From positions 2,598,001 to 2,662,000 of the forward strand of contig NZ_CP034465.1 of NCBI RefSeq assembly GCF_003955755.1: a DNA stretch of 64,000 nucleotides, in the 5' to 3' direction. Position 1 is the first letter of the stretch. The number at the start of each line of letters is the position of its first letter. The position numbers were made by a program, and so were the translations under genes. Below the pieces are notes generated by a model. That model saw only the letters and a list, made by a program, of their open reading frames with translations. It did not search any database and had not been told where the DNA came from. This DNA comes from Jeotgalibaca ciconiae. Its GTDB lineage: Bacteria; Bacillota; Bacilli; Lactobacillales; Aerococcaceae. Shown piece by piece: positions 1 through 8,205 of the stretch.

Positions 1-1
1 A

Positions 2-562
2 ACTCTGCCCATACATTCAACACACGATATCCAAATTAATGGAAATGAAGTAATTCATTTGTTAGGATTTAATCGTGGTGGTCCTTATCTGGGCACCATC
101 TTGGAAGATGTAAAAGATCGAATTCTGAGTGGCAGCTTACCAAACAACAAAAAACAAATTGAAACATTTATTTTAAAAAGAAGATTCATTTATCTGGATG
201 AAGTGAAAAAAAAAGAGTATATTGTGGAAGAAGGGAATAGCGCCAGATCTATAGAATTAGGAGATACAGGAGTGCTGTCTTCGCCTAGCTTGCTTTCTTT
301 TATGGAGGAGAGCTGCAAAGAAATGATTGAAGGTCTTGTTGAAGAAGATGAAACGTCCGTAGGTACTTTTGTCAGCATGAATCATCACTATCTTACAGAA
401 ATCGGCTCAAAAATCATCATTGAAACACGGATTAAAGAATTATCTGGAAAAAAATATTCATTTTCCATTGTTGCGAGAAATGGCGATGATATCGTTGCTA
501 TTGGAGAACATACCAGAAAAATCATTAACAAAAACGAATTTAGGAATAAATTAACAAAATGA
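2..562 (+). CDS. cca: CCA tRNA nucleotidyltransferase C-terminus fused to a FlK-like hotdog thioesterase (5' partial)
   Basis: The frame is open from the left edge, so the gene starts before the window. The first ~60 codons resemble the C-terminal end of Gram-positive CCA-adding enzymes (LPIHSTHDIQINGNE, then LLGFNRGGPYLGTILEDVKD), which complete tRNA 3' ends with CCA. Where those enzymes normally stop, the same frame continues for ~120 residues that look like a fluoroacetyl-CoA thioesterase (FlK) type hotdog domain. Its Ser/Thr-Glu-His set can be matched: SSPSLLSFMEESC (Ser and Glu) and VSMNHHY (His). A GTG at 203, next to a run of nine A, could start the thioesterase alone but has only a weak ribosome site. 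Both domain calls come from motif memory. The acyl-CoA substrate is unknown. Confidence 0.7.
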   Translation, partial: TLPIHSTHDIQINGNEVIHLLGFNRGGPYLGTILEDVKDRILSGSLPNNKKQIETFILKRRFIYLDEVKKKEYIVEEGNSARSIELGDTGVLSSPSLLSFMEESCKEMIEGLVEEDETSVGTFVSMNHHYLTEIGSKIIIETRIKELSGKKYSFSIVARNGDDIVAIGEHTRKIINKNEFRNKLTK

Positions 563-621
563 AAACCGTTCGAAAAACCCTTGAAATACTAGTGCAATGT
601 TGATTTTGAAATATATAACAG

Positions 622-657
622 TTGTCGCTTTTCATTTTATCAAATATATGATAAAAT
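622..657 (+). promoter_or_regulatory. Possible promoter of the 688-1158 gene
   Basis: TTGTCG (622-627) lies 19 bp before TATGAT (647-652), and an overlapping TAAAAT sits at 652-657. The spacing is not ideal. It is the only promoter-like sequence in the 125-bp gap. Confidence 0.35.
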
Positions 658-687
658 GTTCACAAGATATAAGTCAGGAGTGAGAAA

Positions 688-1158
688 ATGAAAAAAGTAA
701 TGTCGAGCTTAAAATTTATTTTCCGTAATGGTGAGACTTGGACAATTAGTCGTGAAAATATAGGTGATTTATGGATCAAACAAGTAACAACTAGTTATGG
801 TAGAATTGGTAATAGTGAATTTCAAGAAATTCATCCTTGCGAATCATTGCGTATTGAGATTTTCCAAGAAGCAGACCATGTTAAATCTGATGATATTAAT
901 TTAGGCGGTATTGAAGCAGGAATGTTTGATCGCGTTAAAAAATATCAAGATATTGAAATGATGGATATTATGTACCAAGATGAGGACCATCCGAAATCAG
1001 ATGTGATTGTCCAAAGCGATCGTATTTATTTCCCATATAAAGCACTGGACACTGATGGAAACGACAATGAATATCAATCATCTAAAACAGTTGCTGAAAA
1101 ATTATACATTGTTATTGATCCAACTAAAGACGTAGAAGAAATTTACCCTAACAAATAA
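688..1158 (+). CDS. Conserved hypothetical protein, 156 aa
   Basis: I do not recognise a named family. The start is well supported by AGGAG ending about 7 nt before the ATG. The product is soluble and acidic, with no signal peptide or membrane segment. It is rich in aromatic and Asp/Glu residues (NGETWTISRENIGDLW near the N-terminus, FPYKALDTDGNDNEYQSS near the C-terminus), which suggests a small beta-rich domain. It stands alone between the cca fusion and dinG with its own terminator, so it is probably monocistronic. Codon use looks like its neighbours and there is no sign of recent transfer. Function unknown. Confidence 0.8.
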   Translation: MKKVMSSLKFIFRNGETWTISRENIGDLWIKQVTTSYGRIGNSEFQEIHPCESLRIEIFQEADHVKSDDINLGGIEAGMFDRVKKYQDIEMMDIMYQDEDHPKSDVIVQSDRIYFPYKALDTDGNDNEYQSSKTVAEKLYIVIDPTKDVEEIYPNK

Positions 1159-1170
1159 ATTACAAAAGAA

Positions 1171-1212
1171 ACAAGGAGATTGAGACTCAGTTCTCGACCT
1201 CCTTGTTTTTCG
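1171..1212 (+). terminator. Rho-independent terminator
   Basis: Inverted repeat acaaggag (1171-1178) / ctccttgt (1199-1206) followed by a T run. It ends the transcript of the 156-aa unknown gene. Confidence 0.8.
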
Positions 1213-1349
1213 TTTCGCTTTTGTAAATAGATCTTATTCTGTTGTTTTTTCTAATCTTTACTAGGAAAGGCTACAATTATTTGTTTTTTTTTAGTAAAAT
1301 AGAGAAAGTATAGTAGATAAGATCAGTTGAATTGGAGCATTAAATAAAA

Positions 1350-4136
1350 ATGAGCTATGAAAATGAAATTTACGCAGTTGTTGATTTGGAAACAACCGGT
1401 TCTAGTTATCGAAAAGGAAATAAAATTTTTCAAATAGGAATAACGATGGTGCAGAACGATCAAATCATCCAAGATTATAATTTTACAATAAATCCTGGAC
1501 AAGCCATTCCACCTATGATTAAAGATTTGACAGGTATTAAAAATAAAGATGTAAAAAACGCGCCTTATTTTGAGGATGTTGCACCATATGTCCATAATTT
1601 ATTGGAGAATTGTATTTTTGTAGCACATAATATCGCTTTTGATTATCATTTTTTAAGTGAGTCATTTGTCTCAGTTGGATTGCCAGCTCTCAATCAAAAA
1701 GGAATTGATACAGTAGAATTAACAAAAATTCTATTTCCAACATTAAGCAGTTACCGCCTTTCAGACCTTTCCAAGTTTTTTGGAATTGAGCATGTGAATG
1801 TTCATGATGCTGCTGGAGATGCGAGAGCAACAGCTGAATTATTTATTGAATTAAAGAACAAGGCGGTTCATTTACCACTAGTCACGTTAGAGAAGCTTGC
1901 TTCGCTATCCCCGCATACTCAAAAAGACAATCAAATCTTCTTTGAGACATGTTTGGAAATAGCGCTTAAGAATAAACAAGCACTATCGGAAGAAATCATA
2001 ATTTTGAACGGCATTGCATTAAAAAAGAAAGATACATTGATTGAGCAGACTGCTCATCGGATGAAAAAAAATTTGAACGTTGATTATTTTTTAAGTCCAG
2101 CTTTTTTAAAACAAATCGCTTATAAAAAAAGAATGAATCAACAAAAAATGATGAATCAGATTGATACATTTTTTCATCAATCAAGTAGCGATATTTTAAC
2201 GATAGAAGCTCCAGCAGGTTTTGGAAAAACCTATGCTTATTTAATACCGGCAATTTTAACTGGCAATCCTGATAAAAAAATTGTGATTAGTACTTCTACA
2301 CTGTTGCTGCAAGAACAATTACAAGAACAGATTAATCAACTACGTCATGAATTACCGTTTTCTTTTAATGTTACTTCTTTGAAAAGCAAAGTGCATTTCA
2401 TTCATCTGGAGCGTTTTGCAGAAATCGACTTAGATAAATTATTAAGTATCGAGTCGTTAGTGATGATGAGCGTTTTTGTCTGGTTAACAGAAACGACTAC
2501 GGGGGATTTATCTGAATTAAGTTCAAGTCATAAAGCTGGAGGCTTATTAGAACAAATAGTCTATCAAAGAGAGGATGGCTTACTGTCGTCTAAATGGTTA
2601 ACAGAGGATTTCTTGCAACACTATTATAGAAATGCAGAACAGGCGAGTATTCTTATAACCAACCATGCATTTTTAACCCATCACTTTGAAGATATTTATA
2701 AATTATGTGGGGAAGAAAAACCATTTTTAATTGTTGATGAAGCGCACCGTTTACCAACCATATATCAAGAAAGTAAAAAAGTTTCGTTTGCTTTAACTTC
2801 TATAAAACGTAAAATTCAAAAGTTTTTAAGCGATGTGAGAGGGTATCGAGAGCATTTAGAAAATAAAGCGACCCAGCCTTTTCCGCATTATGAATTAATT
2901 AACCTTGAATTTTCCCTGTCTCAGCTTGCTGCTAGTTTGACTGTCTTAGAAAATCATTTAAGTGAGATTATTTTTGAAAATGAATTTAAAAAGAGCGCTA
3001 AGAAAAAAAATGAACAAAAAATTGCCATTGACAATGATTTAATCGTCCGACCTGGATTTCAGAGAAAATTAAAACAAATCACAAGGCAAATTGATGAAGT
3101 AATTTTAACGGGTGTGCGGTATAATGAATCGGAATCAAGTTCTGATCAATCGGAGTTTAACCAAAGAATTACTAAGTTTAATCGCACGATCGATCAAACG
3201 AAAACGAAGCTGGAATCGTTCAGTCATACTGAAGAATTTGACTTCTATTCTTTAATTTATTATTACCAGGCTGTCCATATGTTTTATGAGATTGAAAAAT
3301 CAAAGTGGAACATGGGCGCAGAATTACAGAAAAACATCCAAAGTTTTTTTGATAAGACGATTTATATTAGTGCATCCTTATTGCTAGAAGATGAATCTAA
3401 CTATATGAAACGAAAGTTAGGCATAGAAGGTTTAAAGACTTCTTCTTGCTCCTACAATGAGCAGCAGAATAGGCAGCTTCAGATTATTGTTCCTAGCGAT
3501 ATTCAAAGCGTGGCAGAGTTCGATTATCACGAATGGATTCACATGACTGCTACATTAATCATAACAATCATGATGAAGAATCAAAATAAAGTATTGGTTT
3601 TGTTTAATTCGAACCAGGCGCTAGAAGACGTTTATAACAAGATTAAAGAAACAGAAGAATATAAGCAGGATGAATTAGATGTTCTTGCACAAGGATATAC
3701 TGGAAGTAGAAAGAGAGTCCATCGACGTTTTTCAGAAGCATCCAAAGTTGTCTTATTAGGCAGCGGAATGTATTGGGAAGGAATTGATTTTCCTGATCAA
3801 GCGGTTGATGTTTTATTAATGGTACGCTTACCGTTTGATTCTCCAGATAGTCCAGAAAATAGAGCTATATCTCAATACTACCATCAAGTTGGGGAGAATA
3901 GTTTCCAGCAAGAAATGTTGCCGAAGATGATGTCCCGACTGGTCCAGGGAGTAGGGCGAGTCAGTAGAAAAGAGAATGAGATGGGATTGTTAGTTTGTTT
4001 AGATACACGAATGCTACACAGTTCATATGCTCATAAAATTAAACAAGTATTGCCAACAGGAATAACCATTACTGGATTGCCACTGCACTTAATCGAACAA
4101 GAAGTTGAAAAATTTAATAAAAATCGAATGGACTAA
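1350..4136 (+). CDS. dinG: DinG-family helicase with N-terminal DEDD exonuclease domain
   Basis: 928 aa. Residues ~8-165 form a DnaQ/PolC-like 3'-5' exonuclease (VVDLETTG near residue 11, later HNIAFDYHFL and HDAAGDARATAEL). The rest is an XPD/DinG superfamily 2 helicase: Walker A APAGFGKT at ~287-294, DEAH at ~463-466, and C-terminal motif VI QGVGRVSR. Only one Cys lies between Walker A and DEAH, so the four-Cys Fe-S cluster of E. coli DinG is absent, as in S. aureus DinG, which is reported to act mainly as an exonuclease. First gene of dinG-ypmB-aspB-asnS. A weak TAAAAT -10 lies at 1295-1300. Likely role in repair and processing of structured nucleic acid. Confidence 0.93.
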   Translation: MSYENEIYAVVDLETTGSSYRKGNKIFQIGITMVQNDQIIQDYNFTINPGQAIPPMIKDLTGIKNKDVKNAPYFEDVAPYVHNLLENCIFVAHNIAFDYHFLSESFVSVGLPALNQKGIDTVELTKILFPTLSSYRLSDLSKFFGIEHVNVHDAAGDARATAELFIELKNKAVHLPLVTLEKLASLSPHTQKDNQIFFETCLEIALKNKQALSEEIIILNGIALKKKDTLIEQTAHRMKKNLNVDYFLSPAFLKQIAYKKRMNQQKMMNQIDTFFHQSSSDILTIEAPAGFGKTYAYLIPAILTGNPDKKIVISTSTLLLQEQLQEQINQLRHELPFSFNVTSLKSKVHFIHLERFAEIDLDKLLSIESLVMMSVFVWLTETTTGDLSELSSSHKAGGLLEQIVYQREDGLLSSKWLTEDFLQHYYRNAEQASILITNHAFLTHHFEDIYKLCGEEKPFLIVDEAHRLPTIYQESKKVSFALTSIKRKIQKFLSDVRGYREHLENKATQPFPHYELINLEFSLSQLAASLTVLENHLSEIIFENEFKKSAKKKNEQKIAIDNDLIVRPGFQRKLKQITRQIDEVILTGVRYNESESSSDQSEFNQRITKFNRTIDQTKTKLESFSHTEEFDFYSLIYYYQAVHMFYEIEKSKWNMGAELQKNIQSFFDKTIYISASLLLEDESNYMKRKLGIEGLKTSSCSYNEQQNRQLQIIVPSDIQSVAEFDYHEWIHMTATLIITIMMKNQNKVLVLFNSNQALEDVYNKIKETEEYKQDELDVLAQGYTGSRKRVHRRFSEASKVVLLGSGMYWEGIDFPDQAVDVLLMVRLPFDSPDSPENRAISQYYHQVGENSFQQEMLPKMMSRLVQGVGRVSRKENEMGLLVCLDTRMLHSSYAHKIKQVLPTGITITGLPLHLIEQEVEKFNKNRMD

Positions 4137-4212
4137 TTCCTTTTTTTATTAAATTTGAGTATGATTAGTAAAGTAGATGTATCAGACAAATACATAGGAA
4201 GAAGGTACTTTT

Positions 4213-4692
4213 TTGAAGAGAAATTTTATAATGGGACTGATAGGTGTTCTATTTGTGTTGATTGTCAGCTCTTATTCTTTTTTTTTCTATTCACAACAGC
4301 CAATGGTTCAAGCAGAAAAGGAAGTTTCAAAAATTGCGGAAGAAAGTGCTGACATTCAACGTGTAGATAATTTTTACTGGTACAATGGAAGTGATGATAC
4401 ATTCTTCACTGTAGCGGGATATACTTCTGAAGATCGCTATTTGTATGTCGTGGTAAAACAAAATGGTGGAGAAGTGACCATACTGGATTCCCAACAGATA
4501 GTTACAGAGGATGAAGCAAAGTCCATATTGCAAACGATAAAGGAACCGCAAAAAATTCTTGAAGCACGACTGGGAATGGAAGCAGACGAACCATTTTGGG
4601 AAGTCGCATACAGAGATATAGATGGAAAGTTAGGATATGTATTACTTTCTGCTAATACAGGTGAACTCATGAAAGAATATAAAAACATATAG
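4213..4692 (+). CDS. ypmB: YpmB-like membrane-anchored protein (DUF5590)
   Basis: 159 aa with an uncleaved signal-anchor (IMGLIGVLFVLIVSSYSFFF, residues ~6-25), then an extracytoplasmic domain with the PepSY-like pattern EVAYRDIDGKLGYVLLSANTG near the end. The TTG start at 4213 is preferred because GGAAGAAGG lies ~6 nt upstream; an in-frame ATG at 4231 has no ribosome site. Position between dinG and aspB matches ypmB of B. subtilis, and the smaller ypmA found there is absent. Molecular function is not established. Confidence 0.8.
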   Translation: MKRNFIMGLIGVLFVLIVSSYSFFFYSQQPMVQAEKEVSKIAEESADIQRVDNFYWYNGSDDTFFTVAGYTSEDRYLYVVVKQNGGEVTILDSQQIVTEDEAKSILQTIKEPQKILEARLGMEADEPFWEVAYRDIDGKLGYVLLSANTGELMKEYKNI

Positions 4693-4707
4693 AATGGGGC
4701 GAGGGAT

Positions 4708-5901
4708 ATGTTCCGGATTTCAAAAAGAATGTCTGTAATTGAAGAATCTCCTACTTTAGCTACTTCAGCTAAAGTGAAAGAAATGAAAGAGAAAGGAAAA
4801 GACATCATCAGTCTGACTGTGGGTGAACCGGATCTAGAAACTCCTAAAGAAGTTAAAGATGCGGCAGTTGCAGCGATTCTAGATAATCGGGCAAATCACT
4901 ATACTCCGACTGCTGGGATTATGCCATTAAGACAAGCGATTGTAGATTATCACAAAAAGTATGATAAAATCGAGTACGAAGCAAGTCAAGTAATTGTTAC
5001 AGAGGGTGCAAAAAATGCACTTTATACCTTATTCCAAGTAATTTTAGACCCAGGTGATGAAGTGTTGATTCCCTCTCCTTATTGGGTAAGTTATACAGAA
5101 CAAGTAAAATTAGCAGAAGGCGTGAATGTCTTGGTTACATCCACACCTGAAAACCAGTTTAAAGTAACGGTAGCAGATTTAGAGAGCAAGCGAACAGAAA
5201 GGACAACAGCCCTTGTTTTAAATTCACCTAATAATCCGACGGGAACTGTTTATACAAAAAAAGAACTAGAAGCGATCGGAAATTGGGCAGTAGAACATGG
5301 TATCATTATCGTGGCTGATGAGATTTATTACAATCTTTGCTATAACGGCAATGAAGCCGTCTCGATGGCGTCCATTTCTGACAGAATTAAAGAACAAACA
5401 ATTATCATTAATGGTGTATCGAAAAGTTACGCTATGACTGGCTGGCGCATTGGTTATGCGATTGGAAATAAACAAGTAATCAGTAAGATGATTGAACTTT
5501 CAAGTCACTCGACATCTAATCCTGCCGGCCCAAGCCAATATGCTGCTTTAGCAGCAATAAGCGGTGATCAAAAATTTGTTACTGAATTAAGAGAAACATT
5601 TGAGAAAAGATTAAATTATTTTTATCCTTTAGTTGAAAAAATTCCTGGTTTTAAAGTTACCAAACCACAAGGAGCATTTTATATTTTTGCAAATTGTAAA
5701 GAAGCGGCAGAAATAGCTGGTTATTCTTCCGTATCAGAGTTTGCTTTAGCTTTGATTGAAGAGGCACAAGTAGCTGTGGTAGCGGGAGAAGGATTTGGCT
5801 TTTCTGATTATATTCGTATTAGTTATACGCTAGAAGAAAAGCAACTAAAAGAAGCTGTAAACCGCATCAATCAATTTATGGAAAAAAAGACCAAAGGATA
5901 A
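4708..5901 (+). CDS. aspB: Aspartate aminotransferase (PLP-dependent, class I/II)
   Basis: 397 aa, the usual length for subgroup I-gamma aspartate aminotransferases. It interconverts aspartate and 2-oxoglutarate with oxaloacetate and glutamate in the cytoplasm. Visible motifs: [11 protein letters not shown] (~31-41), [18 protein letters not shown], and the PLP lysine in [15 protein letters not shown] (Lys239). It sits 15 bp after ypmB and 23 bp before asnS. The pairing with asnS is conserved in Bacillales, where it can supply aspartate for asparagine metabolism. Confidence 0.93.
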   Translation: MFRISKRMSVIEESPTLATSAKVKEMKEKGKDIISLTVGEPDLETPKEVKDAAVAAILDNRANHYTPTAGIMPLRQAIVDYHKKYDKIEYEASQVIVTEGAKNALYTLFQVILDPGDEVLIPSPYWVSYTEQVKLAEGVNVLVTSTPENQFKVTVADLESKRTERTTALVLNSPNNPTGTVYTKKELEAIGNWAVEHGIIIVADEIYYNLCYNGNEAVSMASISDRIKEQTIIINGVSKSYAMTGWRIGYAIGNKQVISKMIELSSHSTSNPAGPSQYAALAAISGDQKFVTELRETFEKRLNYFYPLVEKIPGFKVTKPQGAFYIFANCKEAAEIAGYSSVSEFALALIEEAQVAVVAGEGFGFSDYIRISYTLEEKQLKEAVNRINQFMEKKTKG

Positions 5902-5924
5902 AAGAGCGAAGGGGAAATAAGACG

Positions 5925-7223
5925 TTGGAACGAATTACAATGAAGCAGGCAAATGAATATGTTGGAAAAGAAGTAAAAATTGGAGCATGGGTTACAAACA
6001 AGCGTAGCAGCGGGAAAATTGCTTTCCTACAGTTACGTGATGGAGAACATTACTTCCAAGGTATTGTAGTAAAAAATGATGTCGGACCTGAGATATTTGA
6101 AATCGCAAAATCACTGACACAAGAAACATCCGTTATCCTAGAAGGAATTGTCCAAGAAGATACTCGTTCAAAACTTGGTTACGAGTTACTTGTAAATAAT
6201 ATTGAGGTAATCGGAGAAAGCCATGAATATCCGATTACTCCTAAAGAGCACGGAACGGAATTTTTAATGGATCATCGTCATTTATGGCTGCGTTCTAGCA
6301 AACAACATGCGATCATGAAAATTAGAAACGAAATTATTCGGGCAACTTATGAATTTTTCAATAAAGAAGGCTTCCTAAAAATAGATCCACCAATTTTGAC
6401 AGGTAGTGCTCCAGAAGGAACAACTGAATTGTTCCACACGGAATATTTCGACCAAGAAGCTTATCTATCTCAAAGCGGACAGCTTTATATGGAAGCAGCG
6501 GCTATGGCGTTTGGAAAAGTATTTTCATTTGGACCAACTTTCCGCGCTGAAAAATCCAAAACACGTCGTCACTTAATTGAATTTTGGATGATTGAGCCAG
6601 AGATGGCATTTATGTCCCAAGATGATAGTTTAGTTGTCCAAGAACAATATGTAAGCTATCTTGTACAGTCTGTGTTGGATAACTGTAGTATATACTTAGA
6701 TGTGTTGGAGCGTGATAAAGAAGCGCTCAAGAAGTACACAGATCTTCCTTACAAACGTATTTCTTATGATGATGCAATAACTTTATTGCAAGAAAATGGC
6801 TTCGATGATATCAAGTGGGGCGATGACTTTGGTTCTCCGCATGAAACATTTATCGCAAAGCAATCTGAGAAACCTGTTTTTATTTTGAACTATCCAAAAG
6901 CAATTAAACCATTTTACATGAAAGAGCACCCGGACCGTGATGATGTTGTTCTTTGTGCAGATTTAATTGCTCCAGAAGGATACGGAGAGATTATTGGGGG
7001 AAGCGAGCGAGAAGTTGATTATGAGAAATTAAGTAAACAAATTGAAAAATTTGGTTTAAGTACAGAGGAATACAGTTGGTATCTTGACTTAAGAAAATAT
7101 GGTTCTGTTCCTCATTCAGGTTTTGGGCTTGGATTAGAAAGAACAGTTGCTTGGATTTCTGGTATTGAACATATTCGTGAGTCAATTCCATTCCCTCGTT
7201 TATTAAACCGTATTTATCCATAA
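5925..7223 (+). CDS. asnS: Asparaginyl-tRNA synthetase
   Basis: 432 aa class IIb synthetase that charges tRNA-Asn. It has an N-terminal OB-fold anticodon-binding domain ([22 protein letters not shown]), class II motif 2 [12 protein letters not shown] (~206-217) and motif 3 [12 protein letters not shown] (~399-410). The TTG start at 5925 is supported by AAGGGGAAA ~8 nt upstream; the ATG at 5940 is an alternative five codons in. No T-box leader is visible. It is the last gene of the dinG operon and is followed by a strong terminator. Confidence 0.95.
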   Translation: MERITMKQANEYVGKEVKIGAWVTNKRSSGKIAFLQLRDGEHYFQGIVVKNDVGPEIFEIAKSLTQETSVILEGIVQEDTRSKLGYELLVNNIEVIGESHEYPITPKEHGTEFLMDHRHLWLRSSKQHAIMKIRNEIIRATYEFFNKEGFLKIDPPILTGSAPEGTTELFHTEYFDQEAYLSQSGQLYMEAAAMAFGKVFSFGPTFRAEKSKTRRHLIEFWMIEPEMAFMSQDDSLVVQEQYVSYLVQSVLDNCSIYLDVLERDKEALKKYTDLPYKRISYDDAITLLQENGFDDIKWGDDFGSPHETFIAKQSEKPVFILNYPKAIKPFYMKEHPDRDDVVLCADLIAPEGYGEIIGGSEREVDYEKLSKQIEKFGLSTEEYSWYLDLRKYGSVPHSGFGLGLERTVAWISGIEHIRESIPFPRLLNRIYP

Positions 7224-7236
7224 TCAAATAAAAAAG

Positions 7237-7276
7237 GTGGGACAGCAATGAGGTAAGTGCTGTTCCACATTTTTTT
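7237..7276 (+). terminator. Terminator of dinG-ypmB-aspB-asnS
   Basis: gtgggacagc (7237-7246) pairs with gctgttccac (7259-7268) and is followed by seven T. Confidence 0.85.
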
Positions 7277-7297
7277 AAGAAAGAAGGATTACGCTAT

Positions 7298-7993
7298 ATG
7301 AATGACCACTTGGAGTTATGGCTAAATTATGGTCACACAGTAATAAATAATAGTTTGTTAGAAAATTACATGGCAATCGGCTTGAATGAGACGGAATTAG
7401 TTTTTGTTATTCAGTTGCAAAGTTATTTAGACCAGAACATTTACTTTCCTAATATGGGAGAGATTGCCAATCGAATGGATCGGAAAGAGTCTGAGATTTT
7501 CGCTATTCTGCATTCTTTAATTCAAAAGAACTATATTTCTATTACAACAGAAAAAGATGATTTTGATAAAGTTGTTGATCGGTATTCTTTAATACCGCTA
7601 TATAAAAAACTAGGCATGTTGTTGACGAAAAAGAGCGAACAAACAAAATCTTCTGAATCAGACATAAATTTATTGGAAATCTTCCAACAAGAGTTTGGAA
7701 GGTTGCTTACTCCGATTGAAATGCAAACAATCGGTGAATGGCTGGATACGGATGACTATTCGAAAGAACTTATCCTTGAAGCGCTTCGAGAAGCTGTTTT
7801 AAATCAAAAATACAGTTTAAAATATATTGATCGTATTCTTCTCTCGTGGGATAAGAAAAATATTCGTTCGTCTAATCAAGCAAAAGAAGAAAGCAAACGA
7901 TTTGCTAATCAACAATATACACAAGGAAGAGATTCGGAAGAAGAGCCAGAAGAAGAGATGATACCGCTATTTAATTGGCTGGAAGAAGAATAA
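7298..7993 (+). CDS. dnaD: Primosomal protein DnaD
   Basis: 231 aa. DnaD acts with DnaB and DnaI in PriA- and DnaA-dependent loading of the replicative helicase. An N-terminal winged-helix DDBH1 domain (residues ~1-100) is followed by a C-terminal DDBH2 domain ending in the DNA-binding Y-x3-I-x3-W pattern (YIDRILLSW), then an acidic tail. The start has a GAAAGAAGG site upstream. Its place after asnS matches B. subtilis, but nth and ypoC, which normally follow, are not present. Confidence 0.92.
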   Translation: MNDHLELWLNYGHTVINNSLLENYMAIGLNETELVFVIQLQSYLDQNIYFPNMGEIANRMDRKESEIFAILHSLIQKNYISITTEKDDFDKVVDRYSLIPLYKKLGMLLTKKSEQTKSSESDINLLEIFQQEFGRLLTPIEMQTIGEWLDTDDYSKELILEALREAVLNQKYSLKYIDRILLSWDKKNIRSSNQAKEESKRFANQQYTQGRDSEEEPEEEMIPLFNWLEEE

Positions 7994-8037
7994 AAAAGTC
8001 TTGATAACTGTTTTAAAACGGTTATCAAGACTTTTTT
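7992..8037. terminator. Bidirectional terminator between dnaD and pbp1A
   Basis: Perfect 17-bp inverted repeat (7992-8008 / 8021-8037) with A and T runs on both sides, so it can end transcripts from either direction. Confidence 0.9.
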
Positions 8038-8195
8038 GTAGACTAGGGGATTATAAGTTCAGCCATCAATGTCTAGCTCCCAAGTCCTGACCTAGTGAAA
8101 AAAAGATAAATTTGCCCCATTGCGCGCTTCGCTGCTCATTCAGGGTCAAATTTCCTATTTTTTCATAGGCCAAGGCGGACTTGTCCGCTTTTCTT
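8037..8195 (-). repeat. Interspersed repeat family 1, copy 1
   Basis: About 155 bp, nearly identical (roughly four mismatches by eye) to the reverse complement of 39296-39450, and related to a shortened copy at 34797-34866. One end carries the hairpin gcggac-aa-gtccgc beside a T-rich run. Read in the pbp1A direction, the element starts within ~12 bp of that gene's stop codon, as copy 2 does after floT. No convincing open reading frame. Function unknown; it may be a transcript-end element or a small mobile repeat. Confidence 0.85.
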
Positions 8196-8205
8196 ATTGG
8201 ATGAA

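Noticed and set aside
4155-4352. 65-codon plus-strand frame across the ypmB start
   Set aside because: It overlaps ypmB in another frame, lacks a ribosome site and does not resemble YpmA.
5902-5924. T-box leader for asnS
   Set aside because: asnS follows aspB by 23 bp within an operon, and neither a specifier loop nor the T-box sequence is present.
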